Shown in pieces: positions 10,545-22,005 of a stretch of 64,000 nt of DNA (position 1 is the stretch's first letter; the number at the start of each line of letters is the position of its first letter). Below the pieces are notes generated by a model, which made no database searches, was not told the DNA's origin, and saw only the letters and a program-made list of their open reading frames with translations. Source of the DNA: Conchocele bisecta. Its lineage: Eukaryota; Mollusca; Bivalvia; Lucinida; Thyasiridae. The position numbers and the translations under genes were made by a program. The DNA lies in NCBI GenBank assembly GCA_029237695.1, contig CM055267.1:13853043-13917042 (forward strand), given 5' to 3'.

Positions 10545-10900
10545 TGTGGCTGTGGCTGGAGAAATGGGCCTTATGGGTTTTGCGACCAGTGCAGATCCAG
10601 ATCAGCCTGTGCATTCGCACTTAGGGGAAGTGGCCAAGTGACTTTGGTGTGGTATGGACCTGGCATCAGGTCAGGTTATTCTAATTTCAGGGCTGAATAT
10701 ATTTGTTTTCGATGTAAATATTCCGTTCTGATTTTGGGATTTTCCCCCCAATGTAGCAGGTTAAAATGGGATCGAACCCGTTTGCCCGGCCTTACATGAC
10801 CTTGTCGATAGACCGTTAAACACTAATAAACAAACAGGAGTGTGCAATTTATCGCTACACTGGCCACAAATCCCATAAGCCCCATTTCTCCAGTCATAGC
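10545..10900. mobile_element. Palindromic 'GGAGAAATGG' MITE interrupted by SINE-like sequence
   Basis: Begins TGGCTGTGGCTGGAGAAATG (10544-10563) and ends with the inverse CCATTTCTCCAGTCATAGCC (10883-10902). Within it, 10640-10830 matches the SINE-like body (TGGCATCAGGTCAGGTTATT, TTTCAGGGCTGAATATATTT, GGGATCGAACCCG). The last word resembles an RNA polymerase III B box (GGTTCGANNCC). Mirror: about 32020-32645. Confidence 0.6.
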
Positions 10901-10902
10901 CA

Positions 10903-11825
10903 CATATACAGGCGTTCCTTCTGTCAGTGATGGCACATTGACGGCAGTGGTATAACTGATGCTATATCAGGAAATGTCACTTACGACCCAAGTCCAAGGG
11001 AGACAATCAGTTTCTTATTTGGAATTATGTATGAAGACTGATCGCAAGTCACCAATAAGAGCAGTTAAATTGCATCGTAATTCCTTATTATCTCTATAAT
11101 CTGCTTGTCGACACTGCTTACATTAAAGGCCCTGAACGGCTCAGTATTACAATTTTACGATTTTTTCAAACATAAAAACATGTTTGGCAACTGATTTAGT
11201 ACACCAAACTAACATATACTGCCTAATAGATACATCTCAAGTCTTGAGATTTACATCTTAATCGCAATGTGAAGACAACAAAAACTTGTTTTGTGTACCA
11301 CTCCGTGCAAAATGTCAATATTGACAATTTCATTTCCGTAACCCAACGGCTTCGGCTCGGAAGCGAGTCGATAAACTCCGGCTATCGGAATTCATCGGCC
11401 GCGAATCGGGTAGTTGAGGAGTTGACCCGAGCGTCTATCGGAAAATCGATCAGGCTTTGAAACACGCACCTGCTGTTTGTTTATCAACAAATATTGATAT
11501 TGTCATCGACTACAAACTCATTTTTGTACAAAAATGAATGCAAACAGTTTCAAAGTGTGTGTAAATAGAAACCTGTTGGATTTATGTGTGGGAAACCCCA
11601 ATAGGAGGCCAAATTCGGCAACTTGAGCCGTATAGGGGCTTTAATTAATATTTCACATGTCTACTTTTATATTGGGGAAAAGAATTACCGGTACCGTAAT
11701 TTTACACATTGCAATGCTGAATTAAATTTTTTCCACGTTGTTCTTGATGAACATTTTTACAGCAAATGATACTTGTGCGAGTTGTCTGCAAGTTTTAGGT
11801 AGAAATAAGTTAACTATAAAATGTG
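10903..11825. other. No gene seen; AT-rich sequence with one GC-rich island
   Basis: The island 11340-11460 (AACGGCTTCGGCTCGGAAGCGAGTCG) reads open for 63 codons but shows no family similarity. The rest is AT-rich. Present in both arms (mirror about 31100-32020). Confidence 0.4.
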
Positions 11826-12810
11826 TTCAGAGACCATGGATGCCCCACATATCGCTTTGATAATAAAGAAGGCAAAAATTCCAAATCCAAATGGGGGAGT
11901 TATCCATGGCTCAGTGTTTTAGTGTTTTAGAAGTTTTACAAGTTACAAGGCAAAATGGTAAAATTCTAAGTCGAAAGGGGGAGATAATCCATGACCCGGG
12001 GGTCGAATCAAAAGTCAAATAAACTTTGCGCATCTACTCATGATAAGGAAGCTACATACCAAGTTTCAGGTCTGTAGCTACAGATTAAAAGTTTTACGAG
12101 TTACAAGGCAAAATTGCCATATTCTAAGTCGAAATGGGGAGATAATCCATTACCGGGGTCGAATCAAAAATCAAATTAAACTTTGCGCATCTATTTATCA
12201 TACAGAAGCTACATACCAAGTTTCAGGTCTGTAGCTAGTATGGTTTAAAAGTTTTAGGAGTTACAAGGCAAAATTGGGAAATAATAAGTCAAAAAGGGGG
12301 AGATAATCCATGACCAGGAGGTCGAAGATAGATCAAAAATAAAAATTAACTTTGCGCATCTACTCCTCAAAAGGAAGCTACATATCAAGTCTCGGGTCTG
12401 TAGCTAGTACGGTTTAAAAGTTTTACGAGGCAAAATTGGGAAATTCTTAGTCGAAAAGGGGGAGATAATCCATGACCCCGGGGTCGAATCAAAAATCAAA
12501 TTAAATAAACTTTGCGCATCTACTCATCATATGGAAGCTACATACACAGTTTCAGGTGTGTAGCTAGCAGGGTTTAAAACTTTTACCAGTTACAGGCCAA
12601 AATTGGAAAATTCTAAGTTGAAAAGGGGAAGAAAGTCCATGACCAGGGGGTCGAATCAGAAATCAAAATAAACTTTGCACATCGACTCATCATAAGGAAA
12701 CCACATAACAAGTCTGTAGCTAGTACGGTTTAAAAGTGTCAAGAGTTACAAGATTGGCGACGGACGGACAAGGGCAACACTATATGCCCCCTCCACAAGC
12801 GTGGTGGCGC
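11826..12810. repeat. Tandem repeat array, about 5-6 units of roughly 165-180 bp
   Basis: Units share GGTCTGTAGCTA, TTTAAAAGTTTTACGAG, GGGGGAGATAATCCATGACC, GTCGAATCAAAAATCAAA and AACTTTGCGCATCTACTCAT. The end carries GACGGACGGACAAGGGCAAC and CCCCTCCACAAGCGTGGTGG. Core-repeat element design as above. The mirror at 29590-31100 contains an extra insertion (30063-30549). Confidence 0.8.
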
Positions 12811-13540
12811 ATAAAAATGAAAAACAGCAGATGACAAATTACCTGTTTTTATAGGGATAATCAGCAAGTGCTGTTGAATGGAGAACACAATTGCTCATCA
12901 GGTTTATCTCTAATCAGTATTAAATACTGTATATGTACCCATGGCGAGCACATCCATGTGCATTCAGTTCAATGACTTGTTATGTTTGTTCAGTTAGATA
13001 TTGGTCACAATATGGTCAGTTGCATATCCACTCTCAGTTTTAACTTGCCTATTCTGTAACCTGGTGTAACACAGTCATCTTTTCAGTCTGCTGCAATATA
13101 GTGTACATTTATTTCGAATATTGACATCCATAGTTAGAAATTATATTTATTGTTCATAAAAATGTTTGTCAAAATTATGTTACGCTGATACGTGACACAG
13201 ATTTCCAAAGTTTTTGTTTTTTATTCAACAAAATGTTCTGTGCTACTTAATTAATTCAATACGTATGATAAACACAACTTATTGCATCCATATAGGACAT
13301 GGCCTCATATGTAAGTTTCTCCCGCCCATTGGGACAATCATTTTATTTGCATTTTTAAGGCTTTATCTTGTTGGTTGCCATTACTGTGTTTGTAATACAT
13401 GTCACCTGACTATTGTAGCAGACACCCTGTCGCCATTTTGATTGCTTATGCCATGAACATCAATATGTACTCATATACCGCATGTTGTGGTCCGAGATTT
13501 GCAAAATAAAGATATGTTCTGTTCTGTTCTGTAAATATTC
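12811..13540. other. No gene seen
   Basis: AT-rich single-copy-like sequence within the arm, ending in a short GTTCT run (13514-13538). The longest open frame (13214-13441) has no recognisable family and is not conserved as an open frame in the mirror. Confidence 0.4.
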
Positions 13541-13908
13541 AGTTCTGATTTTGTGATTTATCCCCCATCACAGCAAGTGAAATATGGGATTTGACCCTGT
13601 AACCCGGCCTAAAATGTTTGTTTGTTTAGTGGTGTCTAATGGCCTATCAACCACCGCATTCAACCTGCTGCATTGGGGGAAAATCACAAAATCAGAACAG
13701 AATATTTACATTGAAATAAATACATATTCAGCCCTGAAATTGAATAACCTGATCTGGTGCCAGGTCCATATCGCACCAGTCATTTGGCCCCTTCCCCTAA
13801 AAGTAATATGATTACAAATAATCATATTACTCATATAAGGGGTATAACAAAATTCAACTCTCACATACATACAAGAATGCTAAAGACGTATCTGTCAGAG
13901 GGCCAAAC
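13541..13908. mobile_element. SINE-like copies, head to head
   Basis: Contains the family words TAAATATTCAGTTCTGATTTTGTG, CAGCAAGTGAAATATGG and, inverted, GGTGCCAGGTCCATATCGCA and CCCCTTCCCCTAAAAGTAAT. The repeat body matches copies at 2119, 10640, 20000 and 32100. No coding potential. Confidence 0.6.
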
Positions 13909-13911
13909 CAG

Positions 13912-14214
13912 TTGCCGATTTCATCAAAATTGCAAAGTATGCTTATCCAGCAAAGTATACTTTGAGGGAGCAATAATTTATTTTTCCTGAAATGCATTAT
14001 TTCATATAGAACTAACGACTGAATATATTTGATGATTAAAACTATACAGAATTATCATACTGAATTTATTACATTATCACAGCCAAATTGGCTGTGATAA
14101 TGTAATAAATTCAGTATAATAAAAATTAATAAATTTATCCTAAAATTGAAAATTTCTCACTCAAAGTATACTTTGCTAGAAAAGTATACTTTGCAATGTT
14201 GGTGAAATAGGCTA
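13912..14214. mobile_element. Harbinger-like MITE with CAG target duplication
   Basis: Flanked by CAG (13909-13911 and 14215-14217). The TIRs are TTGCCGATTTCATCAA and TTGGTGAAATAGGCTA, followed by double AAAGTATACTTTG motifs. The centre is a perfect stem, GAATTTATTACATTATCACA facing TGTGATAATGTAATAAATTC, around CCAAATTGG. A 3-bp CWG target duplication is known for PIF/Harbinger transposons. Mirror: 27969-28231, partly deleted. Confidence 0.75.
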
Positions 14215-14339
14215 CAGGTCTCTGGTTGGGATACTGGTAAGGATGAATCCGGATCGTGAAATCACCCATTGCATGCTCCTGCCTAAAATGACCTTAGATG
14301 TTGACAGGCCATTAAACATTATTAAATCAAATCAAATGA

Positions 14340-15527
14340 ACTTGCATGTTGGTTTATTGTCATGATGCCATTTAGTGTGCATGCCTATTGCCTTCTATAT
14401 TCATTGTGTACGGTATCCATATTTGGAGGGAGCGAAATTGTAATTTGTGCAACTTACTGATAATTCACACCTGCATTGCATTGCTGGTTCGCTGTCATGT
14501 TATGACAAATCTACGACACCCACTTGTAACCTTGACCTTGAGATTATCTGGGGAAGGACGATCGTGGATTTATCACATCAGGATAGGACCATCAGACAAA
14601 TACATGTGTGAAATATTAAGAAATTGTGTCTGTTACCTTAACTTGGGGCTCTTGGAATTTGCTACAGTATGATAAACGACCATCAGAGAAATGCATGCAT
14701 GCAATATCATGAAGTTTTCTAAAAGAAACAAGTTATAGAAATTTACCCAAACGTTATTTTGTGAATGCACCAAGTGTTAGTAACCTTGACCCATTGGTGA
14801 TATTGGGGCCCGGAGGTTTATGGATTTGCTACAGCAAGATAGAGGATTGGCAGAAGAATGTGTGTGTGAAAGATAAAGAATTTCTGTGAAAGGAAACTGG
14901 AAGTTTATAAGAAATTTACCCGATCGTTATTTTTTGTGAATCCACTAAGTCTGTGAACTTTAGGGCCTGGAAGTTCGTAGATTTGTAACAGCATGATTGA
15001 AGAGGATCAGAGGAATGGATGTATGAAATATCAAGAAATTCTATGAAAAGAAACAGACGTTGTAAATTTACCCAAACGTTAAGTTTGAGGATGCGAACGA
15101 CAACGGAAAAAGCGCAACTATAGTCACCATTATATTATGACCATGACTCGTTTGAAACTAGTGTACATTCAGGCCCATTTGAGTGCTCATGGGAGTAAAC
15201 AAACCGATTCCACATTGACAAGACAGCTAGCTAATTGGTGACTACTGGTCACAGGTGCATATACATTTTTATCTCGCCTGCAAGACGTGCAGGAAGAGCT
15301 AATGGCATATCCCCGGATGTCAACTACAGCATGATATAGGACCATCAGAGAAATGCATGCATGCAATATCATGAAGTTTCCTAAATGAAACAAGTTCTTC
15401 AACTTCCGTTTCCTTTGATAGAACTTATCGATAGTTCACACATGCATTCCTCTGATGGTCCTCTATCATTCTGTCACAAATCCATGACCTTCCAACCACC
15501 AGTAATCACAAGATTAAGGTCAAAGAC
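14340..15527. repeat. Degenerate direct repeats (~170 bp)
   Basis: The phrases ACCATCAGA(C/G)AAATGCATG, AATATCA(T/A)GAA, AAAGAAAC and AATTTACCCAAACGTTA recur about every 170 bases in direct and inverted orientation. No gene. Mirror: about 26490-27780. Confidence 0.6.
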
Positions 15528-15531
15528 TTAA

Positions 15532-15737
15532 CCCTTCCTACGCTGTTGATGGAAATTGCCGTCTGCTGTTTTTCATTTTTGCTTTAATTCTTAACAAAAA
15601 ACTGGTTTTGACAGCACATGAGAATCGTCTCTACTGGAGACGATTCTCATGTGCTGTCAAAACCAGGTTTTTGTCGAGAAATATTGAAAATAAAACATTT
15701 CCAGCAGACGACAACATTTAATTCAGCGTAGTAAGGG
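15532..15737. mobile_element. piggyBac-like MITE between perfect TTAA sites
   Basis: TTAA at 15528-15531 and 15738-15741; ends CCCTTCCTACGCTG and CAGCGTAGTAAGGG. The centre is a long stem (AGCACATGAGAATCGTCTC and its inverse). Mirror: 26280-26485, also with intact TTAA. Confidence 0.85.
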
Positions 15738-16019
15738 TTAATAGCGCATTCACAAACTTAACGTTTGGGTAAATATCTTATAACTTCTGTTTCCTCTGAT
15801 AGAACGTAACAGGCGGGATTTGTTGTCCTGTTTCATGTGCCTATCCATATTATGTGGCACTATCACAATGCTTCCAAACATCCAATGAATGAATCTAATG
15901 TGTTGTCCATGCAAGAACATACATGGATTTCTCTTTGGTTAACAGTGTCACTACATTTTGTTCAATTAGGGTACATCTGAAAGGGTGTTAAAGTAAATGT
16001 GTATAAACTCAGGGCTTTT

Positions 16020-17260
16020 CAGAAGGGGGGGGGGTATTTTTTTTAAAACAGCATGGTGGTGGTCGTATTAATTTATTTATTTTCTACTGGGTGGGGGTCT
16101 ACGTCATTTAAAATATCTATAGGTAGGGGTATTTTCTTTTTATCCTTTCTGGTGGTGGGGGGTTAAGTTCCCCTATGATGTTGGTGGGTGGTTATTTTCC
16201 ATAAGTATTAAAGTGGGTGTCGGTGTATCAATTTAGAAGTCTCTGTAAAAAAAACACCGACATTGTTCACTGGTCAACGTTTAGCGAAAGTTATTAAAAG
16301 TTGTTGTTATTGCAATCCAGCATGTTCGGCCTAGTTCGATTGGCTGTCGGACATCTCGACCCCAAGACATCTCGTACACGAGTGTTCGTCGGTCTGCGTG
16401 TAAACAAGTTCGCGTAGCGAACGCGTTGTTTACGCGGAACCAACGAACATGAGTGTATTATTTCACGCGATTCAATCCTGAACGATTAATTATCCTATTT
16501 ATTACATTTCTACTACTTAATTTCCTTATTTTTAATAATATTTGTGTTTTATTGAAGAAACTATGTGCGTATGAATGTTTATGGGCGTGTCTTATTGACG
16601 TGTTGACGTCACTCATTCATAACAATTTTGGATTCATAAAAAAAATGGCGCCTTTCTGTCTAATGGACTTTAGTGGATTTTAATATTTATGGCATACACG
16701 TATAGGGTAAGTACCAAGTCGATGGTATTACATGTATAATGATTAATATTAATAATAATGTGTTTTATTAATATAGAACAAAGAGCAGCTTGATATATTC
16801 TTTCACAGATATGCTGTTCACAACGTCTGCCAATAACAAACCAGTACTTGTCAGTGTCCTAATGTCGACACACATTAACGTTATTTATGACACGACTTTA
16901 GCAATATTAGTTGACCTCAGCTTCCAGCAGTGGTAATAATCAAACGATTTCACATATTGCCCCCCCCCCCCCCCAAGAATAACATTTTCTGGTGGTGGGG
17001 GTTAAAAGAGAAATAAATTCTGGTGGTGGGGGGTGTTTTATGCAATTTTTTTTTTCTCTGGAGGTAGGGGTTAAATGAGAAGCAATTCTGGTGGTGGGGT
17101 GTTTTATGCAAAAAATCAATTCTGGTGGTGGGGGGTTATTAAAAAAAACAATTCTGGTGGTAGTGGGGTTATGCAAGAAATAAATAAATTCTGGTGGTGG
17201 GGGGTATAATTTTATGTAAATTCCGGTGGTGGTACCCCTAAAAAAAAAGCCAGTCCCCCC
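16020..17260. repeat. G-rich CTGGTGGTGGGG repeat regions flanking AT-rich sequence
   Basis: 16027-16200 and 16978-17235 carry many copies of (T)TCTGGTGGTGGGGG separated by 15-40 bases. Between them, 16395-16436 forms a GC-rich inverted word (GTAAACAAGTTCGCG facing CGCGTTGTTTAC). No gene. Mirror: 24750-25990. The dense G-runs are candidate quadruplex sites. Confidence 0.7.
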
Positions 17261-17355
17261 CCTCCCTCACCCAATTCTAAATGTGCATAGATAAGTTGAT
17301 TGGTGCTGCATTTATTTATAACAGAAAAAAAAGATCATTTTAATTATGTATTTTT

Positions 17356-18930
17356 AGCTCACCTGAGCGAAGCTCATGTGAGCTATTGTTACCGCAATGT
17401 GTCCGTCGTCCGTCGTCGTCCGTGAACATTTTCAAACATCTTCTCCTTGGTAACCATTGGGCCTATGGTCACCAAACTTCATGGTCATGGTCCTTAGGTA
17501 GGGGGATTACAAAATTGTTAAAATGACGTTATTACATAATCCAAGATGGCCGCCGTCTAAAAATAGCACAAATTCTTAAAAAATCTTCTTCTCATGAACC
17601 GCTTGCCGGATTTCGACAAAACTTGGTAGGAATGATCGATGTACATTGCTCTTTCAAAGTTGTTAAAATGGTGACCCTGGGGTCAAAAATGGGCGTGGCC
17701 CGTGGGGTCAAATTTTATTTTTGACTGAATATGGTCATTTCATATATCAAATTGAAGGTATCAATGAGGCGATCACTCTGGTACATTTTTTGTCGAAATC
17801 GGATTGTTATGTCATCCAAGATGGCCACCGAAAGGTCAAAAGGTCGTTCTTTTATTAGAGATTTCAAAATTCTTCTTCACATGAACCGCTTGGCCCATGG
17901 TAGCCAAACATTAAAAGTTATGGTCCATGGGTGAAGCCTTTTCAGATTTGTTTAAAATGGAGGTCATCGCTAATCCAAGATGCCGCCGCGTCTAAAAATA
18001 GCATAAATTCTTAAAAAATCTTCTTCTCATGAACCGCTTGCCGGATTTCGACAAAACTTGGTAGGAATGATCAATGTACATTGCTCTTTCAAAGTTGTTA
18101 AAATGGTGACCCCGGGGTCAAAAATGGGTGTGGCCCGTGGGGTCAAATTTTATTTTTGACCGAATATGGTCATGTTATATATCAAATCGAAGGTATCAAT
18201 GAGGCGATCACTCTGGTACATTTTTTTTGTCCAAATCGGATTGTTATGTCATCCAAGATGGCCGCCGAAATGTCAAAAGGTCGTTCTTCTTTTATTAGAG
18301 ATTTCAAAATTCTTCTTCACATTGAACTGCTTGGCCCATGGTAGCCAAACTTAAAAGTTATGGTCCATGGGTGAAGCCTTTTCAGATTTGTTAAAATGGA
18401 GGTCATCGCTAATCCAAGATGGCCGCCGTCTAAAAATAGCATAAATTCTTAAAAAATCTTCTTCTCATGAACTGCTTGCCGGATTTCGACAAAACTTGGT
18501 AGGAATGATCGATGTACATTGCTCTTTCAAAGTTGTTAAAATGGTAACCCCGGGGTCAAAAATGGGCGTGGCCCGTGGGGTCAAATTTTACTTTTGACTG
18601 AATATGGTCATGTCATATATCAAATTGAAGGTATCAATGAGGCGATCACTCTGGTGCAATATTTGTCGGAATCGGATGATTATGTCATCCATGATGGCCA
18701 CCAAAAGGTCCATTTATTCAAGATTTTTAACGTCTTTTTCTCAGGAACCACATGGCCGATGCTGGGTGAAGCATTTTCAGATTTTGTAAAATGAGTCATC
18801 GCTTAATCCAAGATGACCGCCATCTAAAAATAGCACAATTTTTTTAAAACACATGAACTCAATGTCACATTCTCCTCTGGTGTTCATGGAGTCAGGTGAG
18901 CGAATTAGGGCCATCATGGCCCTCTTGTTT
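17356..18930. mobile_element. Bivalve AGCTCACCTGAGC-type repeat element, left arm only
   Basis: Starts AGCTCACCTGAGCGAAGC and ends GGGCCATCATGGCCCTCTTG. The core consists of about three 420-430 bp direct repeats (CCAAGATGGCCGCCGTC at 17542 and 18415, and a variant at 17979). The right arm has an uninterrupted site at 24650-24670 (TTAATAAAAAATACATAATT), so this ~1.57-kb unit is an insertion. No target duplication beyond a few Ts is visible, which fits a Helentron-like non-autonomous element (inference). Confidence 0.75.
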
Positions 18931-19420
18931 ATTAAGTCATTTAAAAATACTGCTGCATCAGTTTTTATTGATCAAAATGTCTTTACTATACCTTCCAAGT
19001 CAGCACACACGACACACTTGGATCTTGAAATTGTCTGATGTAACACATCCACTAATGTCATGAAAACTCACTAGATTCACTAAGTTTGGTGAAATTCATA
19101 AAATGGTCCACAAATTATTTGAACATCTCTCGTATGCAGATATATTTCAAACAGTTTGAAGTGTGAAAAATCTTTTTGCAAGAAAAGTGTTTTTTTTACC
19201 TAACTTCAAATTATCAATAAATCGAGTCAATTATCATGTGTTACAAGAACTTATTACTAGACGAGGGTGGCAATAGCCAGCATGTCTACCCCACAGATGC
19301 ATTGTCATTGAATACAAATAAGAAAACACTATATAAATGGAAGATGCCCGCGGTGTTCCGCCACAGTTATCACCAAGTTGAGCTCTCCGCAAGTGAGTAA
19401 AAGATGATTTTGTATATAAA
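18931..19420. other. No gene seen
   Basis: AT-rich arm sequence mirrored at 24180-24660. Short open frames only. Confidence 0.4.
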
Positions 19421-19422
19421 TG

Positions 19423-19629
19423 TGACTGGAGAAATGGGGCTTATGGGTTCTGCGACCAGTGTAGCTCCTGTAGCCTGATAGCGATCTATATTGCTTATTG
19501 GAAGCATGGCAGGTGTTTCATTGATGGAATGATAAACAGTGCAGATCCCGATCAGACTGTGCAGATGCACAGGTTGATCTGGATCTACACTGGTCACAAA
19601 ACCCATAAGCCCCATTTCTCCAGTCACGG
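19423..19629. mobile_element. 'GGAGAAATGG' palindromic MITE
   Basis: TGACTGGAGAAATGGGGCTT at the left end (19423-19442) and AAGCCCCATTTCTCCAGTCA at the right end (19607-19626) are inverse of each other, and the CCAGTG and CACTGG words inside continue the pairing. Located just downstream of the DHRS7B stop. Mirror: 23963-24168. A degraded relative is at 47478-47712. Confidence 0.8.
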
Positions 19630-19698
19630 CGATAAATTACATAGAGCTAAAGAATGTGTTACTATAACCTATAAAGCTACAATCTACAACAGCTGCTG

Positions 19699-19903
19699 TC
19701 AGCTGCGTTTGACATAGTCCTTCTGCTGTTTATGGGCACGTCTGGCCATGACCCAGAAGTATAAACTGGGCCATAGAGCCCTTAGCAGGATGGCGAGTTT
19801 GGGCAGCACGAGCGCGTCAACTCGGTCCGGTGCTGCACGGCCCGCACAATCTCCCCAGCTACCGCTTCCGGAGCCAGACCACCAGCAGTCGTTGCATCCA
19901 GCA
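19699..19903 (-). pseudogene. DHRS7B: DHRS7B last exon, left-arm copy, frameshifted
   Basis: Minus-strand counterpart of the intact exon at 23679-23890. The acceptor (TTGCAG on minus) and the C-terminal stretch LPKLAILLRALWPSLYFWV are both present, but the frame is lost in the middle. Compared with the right arm, C-runs are shorter at three places (about 19808-19835), with seven bases missing in total. Loss only in C-runs looks more like long-read base-calling error or haplotype noise than decay. Upstream exons would lie toward the gap and are not seen in 19904-20910. Confidence 0.8.
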
Positions 19904-19929
19904 CTGCAATACATTGTCTTATCAGGTAA

Positions 19930-20260
19930 CGATTTGATGTATCAGTGTTTTACAGCCTATCAACAGCAACGTCATTTAAGGATGTGCCAACGGGTTCGAT
20001 CCCGCATTTAACCTGCTTCATTGCCGGGGGGGGGGGGGGGTGGGGGGGGGGGGGGTGTCCCAAAATGAGAACAGAATATTTACTAAAAAATATACAGTGT
20101 ATATTCAGCCCTGAAATTAGAATAACCTGTCGTAGTGCCTGGTCCATACTACACCAAAGTAACTTGGCCCCTTCCCTTAACAATAATACAATAATATGAT
20201 TAGGAATAATTGTATACCTCAAATAGGTATAACCAGATTCAACTCTCACATACAAGAATA
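19930..20260. mobile_element. SINE-like element with B-box-like promoter word and poly-G tract
   Basis: CGGGTTCGATCCCGCATTTA (19990-20009) contains the Pol III B-box consensus GGTTCGANNCC. It is followed by AACCTGCTTCATTG, a G tract with a single T (20025-20055), CAGCCCTGAAATTAGAATAA and TAACTTGGCCCCTTCCCTTA. This body is shared by the other SINE-like copies in the window. It sits in the DHRS7B intron. Mirror: about 23330-23660. Confidence 0.65.
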
Positions 20261-20910
20261 CGAAAGACGCACATGAGAATCAGGTAACCAGGTTTGTATT
20301 GGTGGAGTACGTACTGACTGATAACACTGTAGTAACGGGCATTAACCTGATATGAATATTTGGGTAACGGTTTATTGAAAACTGATGTTTCATTGGTCGA
20401 ACGGCGTCCCATGACGTTACTGAATGACGTCGTATAATGATGCAACATAAACAAGTCTGTGTTCTTTTCAACGAAACCTAGGTTATATTTGACCATCGTG
20501 TCTGTGGATATAAAATCAGACTCGGCTCGGCTCGTCAACGGTAGGAATTCAGAGTCCTGCCACGTTTCCGAGCCTTGTCTGATAAACTTGATATCAAGAC
20601 ACTAGCCAAGTATTCTCTATATATCTCGTAGGCAACCATAGTTCTACCATGGTCCTTTAATGTATTTCTGGACATTTATAATAAATGCAAATTTAACATT
20701 TCACATCTACTCTAATTTTCTCTTGATTTTAAAAACATAAATCTCATTATGCCCTTAGCTGTTGCTCGGACGTTATACCCCAGCATTTCATTTTCTGTCT
20801 GCCTCGTGTGCCTGTTACACATTTATTAGTCATGTTAGTGGCCCCCAGCTGAGAAGAGACCTTCAGACATGTGAGATTGCTGAGTCACAGGTCAGACTGC
20901 ACATCTGGCC
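20261..20910. other. Arm sequence up to the scaffold gap, no exon seen
   Basis: Holds one 44-bp unit of the sequence that is expanded at 22006-23327, and an open-reading AT-rich stretch. It also holds a GC-rich stretch at 20520-20610 (GACTCGGCTCGGCTCGTC, then TTTCCGAGCCTTGTCTGATA) related to sequence in the NHL-gene intron at 49850-49945. Confidence 0.5.
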
Positions 20911-21410
20911 NNNNNNNNNNNNNNNNNNNNNNNNNNNNNNNNNNNNNNNNNNNNNNNNNNNNNNNNNNNNNNNNNNNNNNNNNNNNNNNNNNNNNNNNNN
21001 NNNNNNNNNNNNNNNNNNNNNNNNNNNNNNNNNNNNNNNNNNNNNNNNNNNNNNNNNNNNNNNNNNNNNNNNNNNNNNNNNNNNNNNNNNNNNNNNNNNN
21101 NNNNNNNNNNNNNNNNNNNNNNNNNNNNNNNNNNNNNNNNNNNNNNNNNNNNNNNNNNNNNNNNNNNNNNNNNNNNNNNNNNNNNNNNNNNNNNNNNNNN
21201 NNNNNNNNNNNNNNNNNNNNNNNNNNNNNNNNNNNNNNNNNNNNNNNNNNNNNNNNNNNNNNNNNNNNNNNNNNNNNNNNNNNNNNNNNNNNNNNNNNNN
21301 NNNNNNNNNNNNNNNNNNNNNNNNNNNNNNNNNNNNNNNNNNNNNNNNNNNNNNNNNNNNNNNNNNNNNNNNNNNNNNNNNNNNNNNNNNNNNNNNNNNN
21401 NNNNNNNNNN
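20911..21410. other. 500-base run of N (scaffold gap)
   Basis: Exactly 500 unknown bases, a conventional placeholder for a join of unknown length. The flanks are perfect mirror images to the last base. Confidence 0.98.
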
Positions 21411-22005
21411 GGCCAGATGTGCAGTCTGACCTGGGACTCAGCAAGTCACACATGTCTGAAGGTCTCTTCTCAGCTGGGGGCCACTAACATGACTAATAAA
21501 TGTGCAACAGGCACACGAGGCAGACAGAAAATGAAATGCTGGGGTATAACGTCCCAGCAACAGCTAAGTGCATAATGAGATTTATGTTTTTAAAATCACG
21601 AGAAAATTAGAGTAGATGTGAAATGTTAAATTTGCATTTATTATAAATGTCTAGAAATACATTAAAGGACCATGGTAGAACTATGGTTGCCTACGAGATA
21701 TATAGAGAATACTAGGCTAGTGTCTTGATATCAAGTTTATCAGACAAGGCTCGGAAACGTGGCGAGACTCGGAATTCCTACCGTTGACGAGCCGAGCCGA
21801 GCCTGATTTTATATCCACAGACACGATGGTCAAATATAACCTAGGTTTCGTTGAGAAGAACACAGACTTGTTTATGTTGCGTCATTATACGACGTCATTC
21901 AGTAACGTCATGGGACGCCGTTCGACCAATGAAACATCAGTTTTCAATAAACCGTTACCCGAATATTCATATGAGGTTAATGCCCGTTACTACAGTGTTA
22001 TCAGT

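Larger units (their letters stand above)
1062..20910 (+). repeat. Left arm of the giant inverted duplication
   Basis: From the base after the Polinton terminus up to the N gap, the sequence matches the reverse complement of 21411-44432. Examples: TTAACCAGTCTCATTAAATT at 1061-1080 is mirrored at 44413-44432; the TMEM11 exon at 7883-8396 is mirrored at 34746-35259; the bases next to the gap are CATCTGGCC on the left and GGCCAGATG on the right. Order and orientation of MITEs, satellites and exons are preserved. The arm is shorter than its partner mainly because of repeat-number differences and insertions. Confidence 0.93.

Noticed and set aside
11269..11460. 63-codon ORF in the GC-rich island
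   Set aside because: Composition-driven open frame (repeated TCGG words); not recognisable, and the mirror frame is not kept open.
19990..20009. tRNA gene
   Set aside because: Only a B-box-like word is present; no cloverleaf can be drawn, and the context is a repeated SINE body.
20762..21575. Long open frames (about 200-240 codons) across the centre
   Set aside because: They consist almost entirely of N-derived unknown residues; no real coding evidence on either side.
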